The position numbers and the translations under genes were made by a program. Positions 26,371-35,937 of a stretch of 64,000 nt of DNA are shown here, piece after piece. The DNA is from Sphingomonadales bacterium (lineage in GTDB: Bacteria > Bacteroidota > Bacteroidia > Chitinophagales > Chitinophagaceae), in the NCBI GenBank assembly GCA_016872155.1, contig VHBB01000002.1, positions 144,909-208,908 on the forward strand, read 5' to 3'. The number at the start of each line of letters is the position of its first letter. The first letter of the stretch is position 1. The notes beneath the pieces are model-generated. The model made no database searches, was not told the origin of the DNA, and saw only the letters and a list, made by a program, of their open reading frames with translations.

Positions 26371-27714
26371 TTAAAAGGGTGCTTGTAAGCCCGTATAGTT
26401 ATGCGGGGTGATACTTTTGAGTTCCTTTTTGACAGCGGCTTTAACACCGAGCCCGTCAATGAACTTGTGTAACACTTGTTTGGTAATACGCTGCTGCCCA
26501 CGGGTAAGGTCTTTTAGCGCTTCATAGGGTTCGGGATAGTTTTCGCGACGAAGTATAGTTTGAATAGCTTCTGCCACTACGGCCCAATTTTGATCAAGGT
26601 CCTCATAGATCTTTGCATCATTAAGCACCAGCTTACCAATGCCTTTTTCGAGTGAACGCAAGGCCACCAGCGTATGGGCTACCGGAACACCAATATTGCG
26701 CAATACGGTCGAGTCGGTCAGGTCGCGTTGAAGTCGAGATACGGGCAATTTGCCAGCCATATGCTCAAAGAGCGCATTGGCCAAGCCTAAATTTCCTTCA
26801 GCATTTTCGAAGTCGATGGGATTGACCTTATGGGGCATAGCCGAGGAGCCGACCTCTCCTTTCTTGGTCTTTTGCGAGAAATATTCCAGAGAGATATAGG
26901 TCCACATATCTCTGGAGAAATCGATCAGGATAGTATTGATCCTGCGCATGGCATCGAACTGCGCCGCTAGCTGGTCGTAGTGTTCGATCTGGGTGGTGTG
27001 CTGTTGGCGAGTAAGTCCGAGAGAAGCCAACATCTCATTGCCAAAACGGATCCAGTTGATCTGAGGGAAGGCCACATGGTGTGCATTGAAATTACCGGTG
27101 GCACCTCCAAATTTAGCGGTAAACGGAACACCGATAAATTGCTCGATCTGGTTTTGAATGCGTTCCACAAAAACCATGATCTCCTTTCCCAGTTTGGTAG
27201 GACTGGCCGGTTGGCCATGGGTACGGGCCAGAAGGGGAACATCCCGATATCGTTGGGCCAGTATCCTTAACTCGGTATTCAAATTCAGCAGGGTCGGAAG
27301 ATATTCGTTTTCCATCGCGTGTTTCCAGGCAAGCGGTACTGCTGTGTTGTTGATGTCTTGCGAGGTAAGTCCGAAATGAACCCATTCCCGAATGGCGGTA
27401 GCTCCGCACGTGTCTAATTCTTTTTTTAAGAAATATTCGACGGCCTTAACATCGTGATTAGTGGTCTTTTCAATGGTTTTGATGGCCATGGCCTGCTCTG
27501 GTGAGAATGTCTCGCACAGTGTTTTTAGGTGTTTGGTAGCCGCAGCCCCCAGTTTGATGATCTTTTTTTTCTCGAGCCAAAAGAGGTAATGAACCTCTAC
27601 CAGAATTCTGTATTTGATTAGGCCAAACTCGGAGAAATACTCTTCGAGCGACTGTACCTGGCTTCGATATCGGCCGTCAATGGCGGCTATGGCGGTGAGT
27701 GTGCTGCGTTCCAT
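26371..27714 (-). CDS. purB: Adenylosuccinate lyase
   Basis: Fumarase/aspartase-superfamily enzyme acting twice in purine synthesis (SAICAR to AICAR; adenylosuccinate to AMP). The catalytic signature SSAMPHKVNPIDFEN with its flexible-loop Ser is present, as are LARTHGQPASPTKLGKE and TSQDINNTA. Length 447 matches the E. coli-type PurB (SLTALSPLDGRY-like start, here STLTAIAAIDGRY). A TAAATTTG element lies 46 nt upstream, interlocked with the divergent mqnA promoter. Confidence 0.96.
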   Translation of the reverse strand: MERSTLTAIAAIDGRYRSQVQSLEEYFSEFGLIKYRILVEVHYLFWLEKKKIIKLGAAATKHLKTLCETFSPEQAMAIKTIEKTTNHDVKAVEYFLKKELDTCGATAIREWVHFGLTSQDINNTAVPLAWKHAMENEYLPTLLNLNTELRILAQRYRDVPLLARTHGQPASPTKLGKEIMVFVERIQNQIEQFIGVPFTAKFGGATGNFNAHHVAFPQINWIRFGNEMLASLGLTRQQHTTQIEHYDQLAAQFDAMRRINTILIDFSRDMWTYISLEYFSQKTKKGEVGSSAMPHKVNPIDFENAEGNLGLANALFEHMAGKLPVSRLQRDLTDSTVLRNIGVPVAHTLVALRSLEKGIGKLVLNDAKIYEDLDQNWAVVAEAIQTILRRENYPEPYEALKDLTRGQQRITKQVLHKFIDGLGVKAAVKKELKSITPHNYTGLQAPF

Positions 27715-27746
27715 GAATTCTATTGGTTTATGGACGGCTGATCCAG

Positions 27747-27754
27747 TACCTTTG
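27747..27754 (+). promoter_or_regulatory. -7 promoter element of mqnA (TACCTTTG)
   Basis: Exact TACCTTTG, 20 nt before the TTG start at 27775. Confidence 0.5.
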
Positions 27755-27760
27755 TAACCA

Positions 27761-27768
27761 CAAATTTA
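27761..27768 (-). promoter_or_regulatory. -7 promoter element of purB (TAAATTTG)
   Basis: The minus strand reads TAAATTTG, 46 nt before the purB ATG. It lies within the mqnA leader, so the divergent promoters overlap. Confidence 0.4.
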
Positions 27769-27774
27769 GTTAAT

Positions 27775-28515
27775 TTGAAGAAGATACGAGTTGGGATCGT
27801 TAACTACCTTAACACGAGGCCGTTGCTGTATGGGTTAGAGCAGGCTGATTTTTTGCCAGAGATGGAACTAACTGGTAATTATCCAGCTGCTGTGGCCTCA
27901 CAATTAATAGGGGGAGACCTAGATTTGGCCTTAGTACCAGTCGCCATTATCCCCACATTGCCAACGCATTTTATTGTGGGGAACCATTGCATTGCTACTG
28001 ATTATGAAGTTGCTTCAGTATGCGTTTGTAGCCAGGTTCCCATTAGGGAGGTTGATAGTATATTGTTAGACTACCAAAGCAAAACATCCATTGCTCTTTT
28101 GCAGATTCTTCTCCGATATCACTGGAGGTTAAATCCTCGCTTGAGTTTAACTAAGTCGGACTCTTTTATAGCAGAGATTGTAGATCGACAAGCAGGTTTG
28201 ATTATAGGCGACAGGGCCTTAGAGGTTCGTTCTAAGTATCATCACGTCTATGATCTTGGGGTGGCATGGCATATGTTTACTGGGCTTCCTTTTGTTTTTG
28301 CCACTTGGATTAGTACTCAGAAACTCCCTCCCTCTTTTATTGCGCGATTTGATGCCGCCAATGCTTTGGGCGTTCGGTCTATTGATAAAGTCATTCAACA
28401 AGTTGGGAAAAACAGCTCTTATGATTTGGATACGTACTTTAGAAAAAATATCAGTTATCAGCTAACCGATAAAAAAAATCAGGCAATTACTTCTTTTTTG
28501 GATTTTCTAAGGTAG
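27775..28515 (+). CDS. mqnA: Chorismate dehydratase MqnA (futalosine menaquinone pathway)
   Basis: First enzyme of the futalosine route: dehydrates chorismate to 3-enolpyruvyl-benzoate. 246 residues opening KKIRVGIVNYLNTRPLLYGL, the family hallmark, followed by the periplasmic-binding-protein-like fold with DLALVPVAIIP and TDYEVASVCVCS. The start is TTG at 27775; no in-frame ATG exists and the family N-terminus begins exactly here. mqnE, a later step, is at 41.3-42.5 kb. Confidence 0.92.
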   Translation: MKKIRVGIVNYLNTRPLLYGLEQADFLPEMELTGNYPAAVASQLIGGDLDLALVPVAIIPTLPTHFIVGNHCIATDYEVASVCVCSQVPIREVDSILLDYQSKTSIALLQILLRYHWRLNPRLSLTKSDSFIAEIVDRQAGLIIGDRALEVRSKYHHVYDLGVAWHMFTGLPFVFATWISTQKLPPSFIARFDAANALGVRSIDKVIQQVGKNSSYDLDTYFRKNISYQLTDKKNQAITSFLDFLR

Positions 28516-28517
28516 CT

Positions 28518-29375
28518 CTACGTTGGTTTCTTTTTATTATCTCTAAAGCAAAAAATGTTCAATTGTAAGTCAAAAAGATGGGTTGTTTCTTCTTTCTGGT
28601 AGAGTGGCGTTTTATAGTTGACAGCCGCCTCCTTTAGATAGTAGGTGAACTTGGCTCTGGTTAGTAATGATAGCAAATCAGTTAGTTGATTTTGTTTGTT
28701 GAAAAACCCATGATACTCGATAAACATTGAATTAACTAAAAAAAGCCTGTCTTCAATGTCAGTTATTATATCATACTCTGCGCCCTCTACATCTAATTTT
28801 AGAAAGTCTACGGGATCGTTAATATAATCTCGTAGGCGAACAGAGCGTATCATTTCTTCAGACTCAAGTGTCGAATTAGCCAATCTGCTAGCCATGCCAT
28901 GATTGCTAATAAATGGGACTAGTCCGCTGCGGTTCCACACCGCAGCTTGAATGGGGGAGACGTTTGCAAGTTCAAAAGATAAAATATTTTTTTTGAGTAA
29001 TTCGAAATTATCGCTATCTGGCTCGAAAGCTGTAATTATTGCTTGAGGGCATACGGTTTTTAAATAGATAATACTTAGGCCAATATTGGCCCCGCAGTCT
29101 ATTATTCTGGCATTTTTTTGAAAGGATTGCTTGTAAACCTCATGAATAAAAATTTCTTCTAGTCCATGTAAAAGTTCTTGTGGGGCCTTAAAATAAAGTA
29201 GGTTACCCAAAAATTGTTGTTGATAGAGGCGGCCCGGGGGGAGGTGTTTGATAATTGTTTTTCTCCAAAAGGAAATGCCCAATTTTCTCCAGCTTCTATT
29301 TTGTTGGGTTGTAAGACGGGTTCGCAGCCCGTAAAGAAGCCTATGTGCTAAACTGTTAGGGTAAGGTTGACTCAT
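28518..29375 (-). CDS. FkbM-family methyltransferase
   Basis: 285 residues with SAM-binding motif IIDCGANIGLSIIYLK, acidic motif AFEPDSDNFELL and the FkbM signature FLKLDVEGAEYDII. In polysaccharide clusters such enzymes O-methylate sugars; here the neighbours are glycosyltransferases, so glycan methylation is likely. It is convergent with mqnA (2 bases apart) and divergent from the GT2 gene. A near-consensus TACTTTTA lies 8 nt upstream. Confidence 0.88.
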   Translation of the reverse strand: MSQPYPNSLAHRLLYGLRTRLTTQQNRSWRKLGISFWRKTIIKHLPPGRLYQQQFLGNLLYFKAPQELLHGLEEIFIHEVYKQSFQKNARIIDCGANIGLSIIYLKTVCPQAIITAFEPDSDNFELLKKNILSFELANVSPIQAAVWNRSGLVPFISNHGMASRLANSTLESEEMIRSVRLRDYINDPVDFLKLDVEGAEYDIITDIEDRLFLVNSMFIEYHGFFNKQNQLTDLLSLLTRAKFTYYLKEAAVNYKTPLYQKEETTHLFDLQLNIFCFRDNKKKPT

Positions 29376-29405
29376 TTAATCTATAAAAGTACGAATTTTG
29401 TATTG

Positions 29406-30329
29406 ATGCAGCCACTTCTGTCTATTTGTATCCCTTCTTTTCAACGACCGCTTTTTTTAAAGCGGTTATTAGACAGTATACGTATTCAGACATTTACCGA
29501 TTTTGAGGTGATTATTTCGGATGATTCGGCAGACGACTCCGTGCTCAATTTGTTGCAGCAAATGTCTTATCCGTTTTGTTTGCGTTATCATAAGAATGAG
29601 CAATCGCTGGGAACCCCACGTAATTGGGTTAGGGCAATAGAGCTAGCCAGTGGTAAGTGGATTAAGTTGATGCATGATGATGATTGGCTCACTGATCAGT
29701 ATTCATTGGAGCATTTTGTTGCTTCAATTTCTGTTGGAACTGATGTGCTTTTTTCTGGATACCGTACCTTTAACGAGGTGTCTAAGACGGTTACCGACAA
29801 GACGCTTAATCTGACTCAGTTTAAAATGCTTCAAAGAAATCCTTATCGGTTATTTGCTGAAAATATTATAGGCCCACCCAGTGTTGTCTTATTCAGAAGT
29901 GATATGGTTGAGCGCTATGATATCAGCCTCAAGTGGCTGGTTGATTTGGAGGCATACATAAGAATGATAAGAGGTTATTCTTGTCATTATATCTCTCATC
30001 CGCTTATAACAATGGGAATCAGCGATAGTCAGGTTACACAGTCCTGTCGTCTGAATCCCGGCGTAGAGATACCTGAGATGCTTTATTTTTATAATAAGCA
30101 TGGAAAAGTTAGCGCACAGACATGGATTGTATATGATGCATGGTGGCGAATAATTAGAAATTTATCTATTCGTAATCTTGATCAGCTTGTTAAGTACTCA
30201 AATGGTCAGTATGTCCCTAATTTTATTTTACAAATTATCAAGTTGCAAAGTCTCATACCTTTGTCACTACTCAGACAAGGGCTGATATCGAAATTAGTTA
30301 TGCTTTTTTCATATTACTTCAACCGGTAG
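29406..30329 (+). CDS. Glycosyltransferase family 2
   Basis: 307 residues from the ATG at 29406 (MQPLLSICIPSFQRP), with the GT-A fold signatures IPSFQRPLFLKRLLDSI, FEVIISDDSADDS and the metal-binding DDDW motif (MHDDDWLTD). The donor and acceptor sugars cannot be predicted. It heads a plus-strand run with the SDR and GT4 genes and probably belongs to a surface-glycan unit. Confidence 0.9.
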   Translation: MQPLLSICIPSFQRPLFLKRLLDSIRIQTFTDFEVIISDDSADDSVLNLLQQMSYPFCLRYHKNEQSLGTPRNWVRAIELASGKWIKLMHDDDWLTDQYSLEHFVASISVGTDVLFSGYRTFNEVSKTVTDKTLNLTQFKMLQRNPYRLFAENIIGPPSVVLFRSDMVERYDISLKWLVDLEAYIRMIRGYSCHYISHPLITMGISDSQVTQSCRLNPGVEIPEMLYFYNKHGKVSAQTWIVYDAWWRIIRNLSIRNLDQLVKYSNGQYVPNFILQIIKLQSLIPLSLLRQGLISKLVMLFSYYFNR

Positions 30330-30409
30330 CATGATTTTTTCATTAGAAATCAAGAGGTGCTGGTTCTGGATGCTGAAAAAGTTTATCGTTTCATCAAATT
30401 CTAGTTTTT

Positions 30410-31096
30410 ATGGTTGTTGGTAACGGGCTAGTCGCTAGAGCGTTTTCTGCTTATCAAGAAGATGTAGATAAACTTATTTTTGCTTCTGGCGTATCTAATT
30501 CTTCTTTTACAAATCATCAAGAGGCAGATCGGGAGTATGAATTACTTTATACATACCTGAAAAAATATCCAGATCTCCAGCTTATTTATTTCAGTACTGC
30601 ATCAGTTTATGACCCTTCTTTGCAGGATTCCTTTTATATTCGGCATAAGTTGAATATAGAGAATTATATCAAGGAAAATGCTTCCAAATATCTTATCATT
30701 CGGGCTTCTAATATTGTTGGTGGTGGGACCAATCCTAATACACTTGTTAATCGGTTTATTCATCAGTTTTCAACTAACGAGACTATTGATGTTTGGAGAC
30801 ATGCTACGCGTAATTTAATTGGGTTAGATGATTTTTATTTAATTGTGGACTCTTTGATTAAGAAGCAACTTTATACTAATTCAATAGTTAATGTTGCGAA
30901 TCCGATTTCCAACACTGTTTTTCAGGTAGTAGATGCTATTGCTAACTTTATGCAGGTTGTTCCAAATATTAGGATTTTGGACAGGGGTACGTCTTATTTT
31001 ATTAATGTTACAACTATTTTACCATTAATTCATAAATTAGAGTTGTGTTTCACTGCCGATTATCTTGACAGCTTGCTGAAGCGGTATTACTCATGA
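30410..31096 (+). CDS. Short NAD-dependent epimerase/dehydratase (SDR) of a glycan cluster
   Basis: 228 residues, shorter than typical extended SDRs (~300). The nucleotide-binding loop VVGNGLVARAF sits at the very N-terminus, followed by LIFASGVSNSS, the active-site-type STASVYD and YIRHKLNIENYI (Tyr-x3-Lys-like), and RASNIVG. Short proteins with FASGVSNS occur in other bacterial polysaccharide loci (from memory). ATG 30410 is the only usable start because an in-frame TGA lies ~35 bases upstream. Its stop overlaps the next gene's ATG by 4 bases. Confidence 0.8.
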   Translation: MVVGNGLVARAFSAYQEDVDKLIFASGVSNSSFTNHQEADREYELLYTYLKKYPDLQLIYFSTASVYDPSLQDSFYIRHKLNIENYIKENASKYLIIRASNIVGGGTNPNTLVNRFIHQFSTNETIDVWRHATRNLIGLDDFYLIVDSLIKKQLYTNSIVNVANPISNTVFQVVDAIANFMQVVPNIRILDRGTSYFINVTTILPLIHKLELCFTADYLDSLLKRYYS

Positions 31097-32289
31097 GTTA
31101 TAAAGTTTTTCGATCTAGGATTTTACTTGAGCGTATTTTTTGCTTTCCTTTTGTCTTTTTTGGAAGAATTTACGGGTATTTATTTCGTATAAAGATTCGT
31201 CCTGGAATAATTATATTCTCCTCTTCGGCTGATTTGGGTGGCTCCATTAGGGTTAATGCTGATTTGGCCACTTGTTTTATCGACTTGAGGCCATTGGTTA
31301 TTTTTACCAAACGTCCAAAGAATAATGGTTTTATCAATCTTTTTCAAAATAGTAGTATCGATACGCTTGATCTTCATCGTTATATCGACAATAAGGTTTT
31401 TCATTTTATAAACATTTTTTGGCGAGGTGTTTTGGCTGAGTGGATTATGCAGTCAAAGCCTATGGCTATAATAGGTGGAGAGTGTATTTATTTCTATAAG
31501 GTAATTCCTTATGTCTCTAGTACAATTCGAAAAATTGAAATATGTCATTTAAATACTTGGATACGTTATTCCCTCGCATTCGAGCCTGAAATTTCATATC
31601 GGGTCTTTTCAACTAGAAAAGTAATGCGTGATGTAGTTGATTTATATAAAAAGAATGGTTTTGGTAAGGAGCAATTTGATAAGCTTTATTTTATTGATAA
31701 TTTTATTGAGATTCCGCCGCTCCAAAAAGTGCAGCATCAAGTAATGCAGGTCTTATTTGTTGGCAGAGGGTCTTCACAAAAGAGGCTTCATCTTATTGGT
31801 GAAATCGCCCTTTTGTGCAAACAGTTATCTGCTGCTATCGAATTTTCATTTGTTGGCGATGTAGCCGATTATCTTCCTTCATCTCTTCACCCATTTGTCA
31901 ATCTGTACGGCAATGTAAGTGGTAAATATTTGATGGAAGAAATTTACCAAAGCGCCGATGTTTTAATTTTAACATCTGCATTTGAGGGTCTTCCTCTTGT
32001 TGCTATGGAAATGATGGCCAGAGGTAAGGTGGTCTTGAGTACGGCTGTAGATGGAATTCCTGATTATATTGAGCATCTCAAAAATGGATTGCTTATCTAC
32101 TCAATTTCTGAAAATGAAATAATTAATGAGGGGGTTTCGCTGCTGCGTTTGTTAGAAGTGGATAAAGACTTATTGGCTTCTCTTGGTTTGCAAGCGAGAA
32201 TTTTTGCCGAGCAGAACTTTAGTAAAAATAATTTTATTTCTTTCTATAGAGGGTTGGTGCTGGGGTCTAGTTATAGTGCTCAAAGCTGA
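31093..32289 (+). CDS. Glycosyltransferase family 4 (group 1)
   Basis: 398 residues with a GT-B fold: an AT-rich-encoded N-terminal domain with a membrane-affine start (FPFVFFGRIYGYLF), then LFVGRGSSQKRLHL and the GT4 donor-site motif ADVLILTSAFEGLPLVAMEM with the conserved E-x7-E spacing. The ATGA overlap with the SDR gene indicates translational coupling. Its last 10 bases overlap the 3' end of the convergent GT4 gene. Confidence 0.88.
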   Translation: MSYKVFRSRILLERIFCFPFVFFGRIYGYLFRIKIRPGIIIFSSSADLGGSIRVNADLATCFIDLRPLVIFTKRPKNNGFINLFQNSSIDTLDLHRYIDNKVFHFINIFWRGVLAEWIMQSKPMAIIGGECIYFYKVIPYVSSTIRKIEICHLNTWIRYSLAFEPEISYRVFSTRKVMRDVVDLYKKNGFGKEQFDKLYFIDNFIEIPPLQKVQHQVMQVLFVGRGSSQKRLHLIGEIALLCKQLSAAIEFSFVGDVADYLPSSLHPFVNLYGNVSGKYLMEEIYQSADVLILTSAFEGLPLVAMEMMARGKVVLSTAVDGIPDYIEHLKNGLLIYSISENEIINEGVSLLRLLEVDKDLLASLGLQARIFAEQNFSKNNFISFYRGLVLGSSYSAQS

Positions 32290-33398
32290 TTTACCAATGC
32301 TTTGATGTTATTTTCCCAACAGTATTTCTCGTAAAATGATGCAGGTGTCTGTAGTGGAAGCTGTTGCTTTAATGCTTGTATTTCGGTTGCAAAAGCTTTC
32401 CAATCTCCATCTGGTGAAAGGCGCAGCATTCTGCCCACACTTTTAGTATCCATTCCTTGGGCAGCAGTTTCCATTGCCACTACGGGTGTGCCAAAAGCGA
32501 TTGATTCGATCATTTTTGTTTTAACTCCTCCTCCTTTTGTAACAGGGTTTAAAAAGATATCAGCTCCTTTAAAATAAAGTTCAATGTCTTCTACATATCC
32601 AGTGTAATGGATATTTAGTTGTTGATAGGGATGCAGGTCTTTTTCTTTTTTGGGGAGTCCTTTTCCAGAAATCAGTAAAATATAGCAGTCTGGGTACGCT
32701 GTTTGAAGTTTTGGCATTAGCTTATTAATTAGCTGCTTAAGGGCTGTATAATTCGGGGCGTAATCTAGTGAGCCATTAAAGTATAGAATAGTTTGTTGGC
32801 TGTTAAGACTATGTTTTTCGATTATTTTATTTCTACTGGTCTCTTTGTCAGTGGGACAATGCTGTAAATTTATACCATATGGTATTTCAAGGCAATCTGC
32901 TGAGTCTTTTTGCCATTCATTTATTGCAAAGCGTTTGTCTTCTGGGGTTATGAAACCGATCTTATCGGCTATACGAAAGGCGCTACGCTCATATTTTTCT
33001 AATAGAGGCCACCATATCTTGCCTAATGAGCGGAATCTTTGGTATTCGATGTTGTGGGTATGTAGGAGGGTTTTGATACCCGTTTTTTCTTTGATCGTCT
33101 TGGCCAGCCAACCAAAATAGGGATGTTCCCAAATAATCCAGTCGTAGCGATTGCGTTCAATTAGATCAACGAGGGTTGCTTTAAGGGTGAGATCTGCATA
33201 GCGAAATATGGAGTAGGGTAGCACAGGCAGTAGCCTATAGTGAGGGGAGGGAACGAATCCAGCATCTTGAGCGGTACTGACTACGGTAACTTTAGCTTGC
33301 TGACCCAAAGCATCCAGAAATTGAGCAATATATTTTTGCCCGCCCGATCGATACGGCAAAAAGGTGTAGGGCGCAACAACGAGAATTTTTTTGCTCAC
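32280..33398 (-). CDS. Glycosyltransferase family 4 (group 1)
   Basis: 372 residues from GTG at 33398. The start KKILVVAPYTFLPYRSGGQKY and the LHTHNIEYQRF segment mark the acceptor domain. LYFNGSLDYAPN and FLNPVTKGGGVKTKMIE mark the donor domain typical of GT4 enzymes in Bacteroidota. It follows the YfhO-like gene after 3 bases, so both are likely cotranscribed. Confidence 0.88.
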   Translation of the reverse strand: MSKKILVVAPYTFLPYRSGGQKYIAQFLDALGQQAKVTVVSTAQDAGFVPSPHYRLLPVLPYSIFRYADLTLKATLVDLIERNRYDWIIWEHPYFGWLAKTIKEKTGIKTLLHTHNIEYQRFRSLGKIWWPLLEKYERSAFRIADKIGFITPEDKRFAINEWQKDSADCLEIPYGINLQHCPTDKETSRNKIIEKHSLNSQQTILYFNGSLDYAPNYTALKQLINKLMPKLQTAYPDCYILLISGKGLPKKEKDLHPYQQLNIHYTGYVEDIELYFKGADIFLNPVTKGGGVKTKMIESIAFGTPVVAMETAAQGMDTKSVGRMLRLSPDGDWKAFATEIQALKQQLPLQTPASFYEKYCWENNIKALVNQL

Positions 33399-33401
33399 CG
33401 G

Positions 33402-35879
33402 TTAGTTTTTGGTGCTTGTTACGCTACTTGTTTTGTATGCCATAAAAAATCCCGTCAGTACTACTAGCGTAATTAGTATAGTGGATACGAACATCCATGT
33501 ATTTCCGGTCTTGACCGACTCGGGCTCAAAAATAAATTCTATTTTATGCTGCCCTGCCGGCAATGAGAGCCCTCTGAGCACATAGTTCACATTAAGATAG
33601 TCGGTCTTTTTTCCATCTACGTATGCATTCCACCCCTTGGGATAATAAATCTCGCTAAATACCGCAAAGCGGGGCTTGCTCCCGGCTGTTTCATAGACAA
33701 GGGTATCGTTATCAAATTTTGAAAGGGCCAGCGTGGCGCTGCTGTCGCGCTCAAACGCAGTAGCAACAATGCCGGCCGATTTTTCTACCAAGGCTATATG
33801 ACGAAGATCGGTCTCTCCCAGTTGTTGCAGGGTAGCAGCGCGGTCGTTGGTCAATACTAGGCTATCAACCAGCCAGCAGCTGCCATAGGCCGAATCGCGG
33901 TTACTGATCAGCGAGGGTTGATTGGTAGAGGGATCGTTAACGATCACGTATCGCGTATTCAACATATTCAAGATGGTGGGGTTGACGCCACCCGCAAAAT
34001 ACTTTTCGATCAGGTCTTGGTAGATCCTGAGTTTCGCGGCATGGTAGCCACCCACTGAGCGATGATGGTAAGAAGTAATGGCATCATTGAAAGTACTTGT
34101 GCTCATGTTGAGCACCCGATACTGAGTGTCGCGGTCTTTTAATATCTCTTGGTCGATTGCAGTAGGGGCAAAGTTTTTTTGTTGATACTCGTCGCTCGAA
34201 ACATAACTTTCGTTTGGTAAGTAATCTTTACTGGTCAAGGTTAACTCTGCAGTAGACACCACGATCAATAAGGCCAGGGCCCAGAACTTTCCCAGATAAT
34301 TTTTTAAATAGGCCCATCCAATTCCAAGTAAAACCAGTGTGAGCAACAGAGCCCTTATTACGGCGCTGCCGAACATGGTTTGTCGCTCTTGCTTCATACT
34401 ACCGATTATGAGTCTGGCAAATTCATCCGATCCGTTCTTATCGGTATAGCCGGCCAGTATTTGCGCATCAATGGAGGCTCCATAGTTTTGAAAAAGCCAA
34501 GCCGCAACTAGCAGCCCGAATAGTACCCCCAGCGGAGCGAGTATTTTTTTTGACAGTAGATCCGAAGCGGTCCAATTGCCACTGGTAAGTTGAGAGAGTC
34601 CCAGCACCGCCGCCACTGATAGGCTTAGTTGAGGAATTACTTGGGCCATAGAGGGAGCTCTGAATTTATTGAACAATGGCAGGTATTCAAAAAGCAATAA
34701 GTTGAATAGCGCAAAATTCTTGCCCCACGAAATAAAGAGTCCTAGTAGCGTGGCTGCCAAAAGCCCCCAGCGCAAGGGACCTTTTGCGAAGAAGAGTCCC
34801 CAGAGTGCAAATATCACGATCAGTACGCCCAAATAAGCGGGGCCGGCTGTGTAAGGTAATCCGCCCCAGTATTGCGGTAATCCTTGAGCCAGTTGTTCGG
34901 CATTTTGCTGATCGATCCCTTTTTCCATCAGGTCGTTGGCGATCTGAGAGCCTTCTTCGAACCGGAGACTGTGCCCGCCCCCAAAGGCGTTGGGTAGTAA
35001 CAGCGTAAAACTTTCCTTTGGGGCCAGCGAATATTCAAATGCATACGAAGTGTCCAATCCCTTGGTCTGGGTAGTGGTTACTTTTCCACTTTGATCGATG
35101 GAGAGGTCTTTGCCGCCCCGCATGGTATAGCGGCTATACTCCGAGCTGGTGAGTAAAATAAGGGCGTTACCTCCCATGGCTAGTAGCGCTGCGCTCAGGC
35201 TAATGGCAAGTGACAGCAGCAAGTGCCTCCACTCTTTGTTGCGGATCCACTCAATGGCATAGGCTGCCGAAACGAGCAGGGCGATCAAAAAGAAATAATA
35301 CGTAATCTGCAGGTGGTTGGCCGCGATTAGTAAATAGGCGCCCAATGTTGAGAGACTCCATCCTATCCAATATTTCTTGTGATAGGTGAGCAACAGACCT
35401 GCCAGTAACAGCGGTAAAAAGGCAGTTGCGATCATTTGCGTATCGTGCCCGGCAGCAATAATGACCGGGTTATAGGTAGAGAAGGCATAGCCGGTGGCCA
35501 CCAGCGTGGCTACGACCGGAAGAGCGCCCATGGTAAGCGCCAGTAGGTAAAAGCAAACACAGGCTAAAAAGAAAAAGTTCATTGGTTTGGGCAACCCCAG
35601 CATAAAAAGTTGAGGAAGGTTCGGTACGATCGTTTTACCCTCCATCGCTACTTGATAATTGGGCATGCCACTAAAGAGATGTGTATTCCAAAGTGGAAAA
35701 TGCCCCTTGGCGGCTTTGTATTCAAAGGCGTCTTGCGCCATTCCTTTCCAGCTTACATTGTCGTGTTGGTCCAACTCGTTTCCTTGCAGGGCCGGTAAGC
35801 AAAAAAGGGCCGCCACGGCCATAAAGAAAAGAAGTGCCACTACATGGGGCAGGGCCTTTTTAAGTAAGGCATTTTGCAT
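33402..35879 (-). CDS. YfhO-like multi-spanning membrane protein
   Basis: 825 residues from the ATG at 35879 (MQNALLKKALPHVVALLFF); an ATG 13 codons upstream (35918) is possible, and the much longer open frame is not protein-like. At least a dozen hydrophobic segments are followed by a soluble C-terminal domain containing LNMLNTRYVI and FSEIYYPKGWNAYVDG, and a last membrane segment. This layout is that of the YfhO/GT-C-like family, implicated in glycosylation of wall or membrane polymers. A role in transferring lipid-linked sugar is inferred from the family and the neighbouring GT4 gene. Confidence 0.85.
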   Translation of the reverse strand: MQNALLKKALPHVVALLFFMAVAALFCLPALQGNELDQHDNVSWKGMAQDAFEYKAAKGHFPLWNTHLFSGMPNYQVAMEGKTIVPNLPQLFMLGLPKPMNFFFLACVCFYLLALTMGALPVVATLVATGYAFSTYNPVIIAAGHDTQMIATAFLPLLLAGLLLTYHKKYWIGWSLSTLGAYLLIAANHLQITYYFFLIALLVSAAYAIEWIRNKEWRHLLLSLAISLSAALLAMGGNALILLTSSEYSRYTMRGGKDLSIDQSGKVTTTQTKGLDTSYAFEYSLAPKESFTLLLPNAFGGGHSLRFEEGSQIANDLMEKGIDQQNAEQLAQGLPQYWGGLPYTAGPAYLGVLIVIFALWGLFFAKGPLRWGLLAATLLGLFISWGKNFALFNLLLFEYLPLFNKFRAPSMAQVIPQLSLSVAAVLGLSQLTSGNWTASDLLSKKILAPLGVLFGLLVAAWLFQNYGASIDAQILAGYTDKNGSDEFARLIIGSMKQERQTMFGSAVIRALLLTLVLLGIGWAYLKNYLGKFWALALLIVVSTAELTLTSKDYLPNESYVSSDEYQQKNFAPTAIDQEILKDRDTQYRVLNMSTSTFNDAITSYHHRSVGGYHAAKLRIYQDLIEKYFAGGVNPTILNMLNTRYVIVNDPSTNQPSLISNRDSAYGSCWLVDSLVLTNDRAATLQQLGETDLRHIALVEKSAGIVATAFERDSSATLALSKFDNDTLVYETAGSKPRFAVFSEIYYPKGWNAYVDGKKTDYLNVNYVLRGLSLPAGQHKIEFIFEPESVKTGNTWMFVSTILITLVVLTGFFMAYKTSSVTSTKN

Positions 35880-35937
35880 AGAGAGAATGTTTGAGCAACA
35901 AAATAATGCTATTTTCATGGATAAGTAAAACCCTGTT

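Noticed and set aside
30410..31096. N-terminally truncated epimerase pseudogene
   Set aside because: Short, but the nucleotide-binding loop and active-site motifs are intact and the next gene is translationally coupled, so it is read as a complete short SDR.
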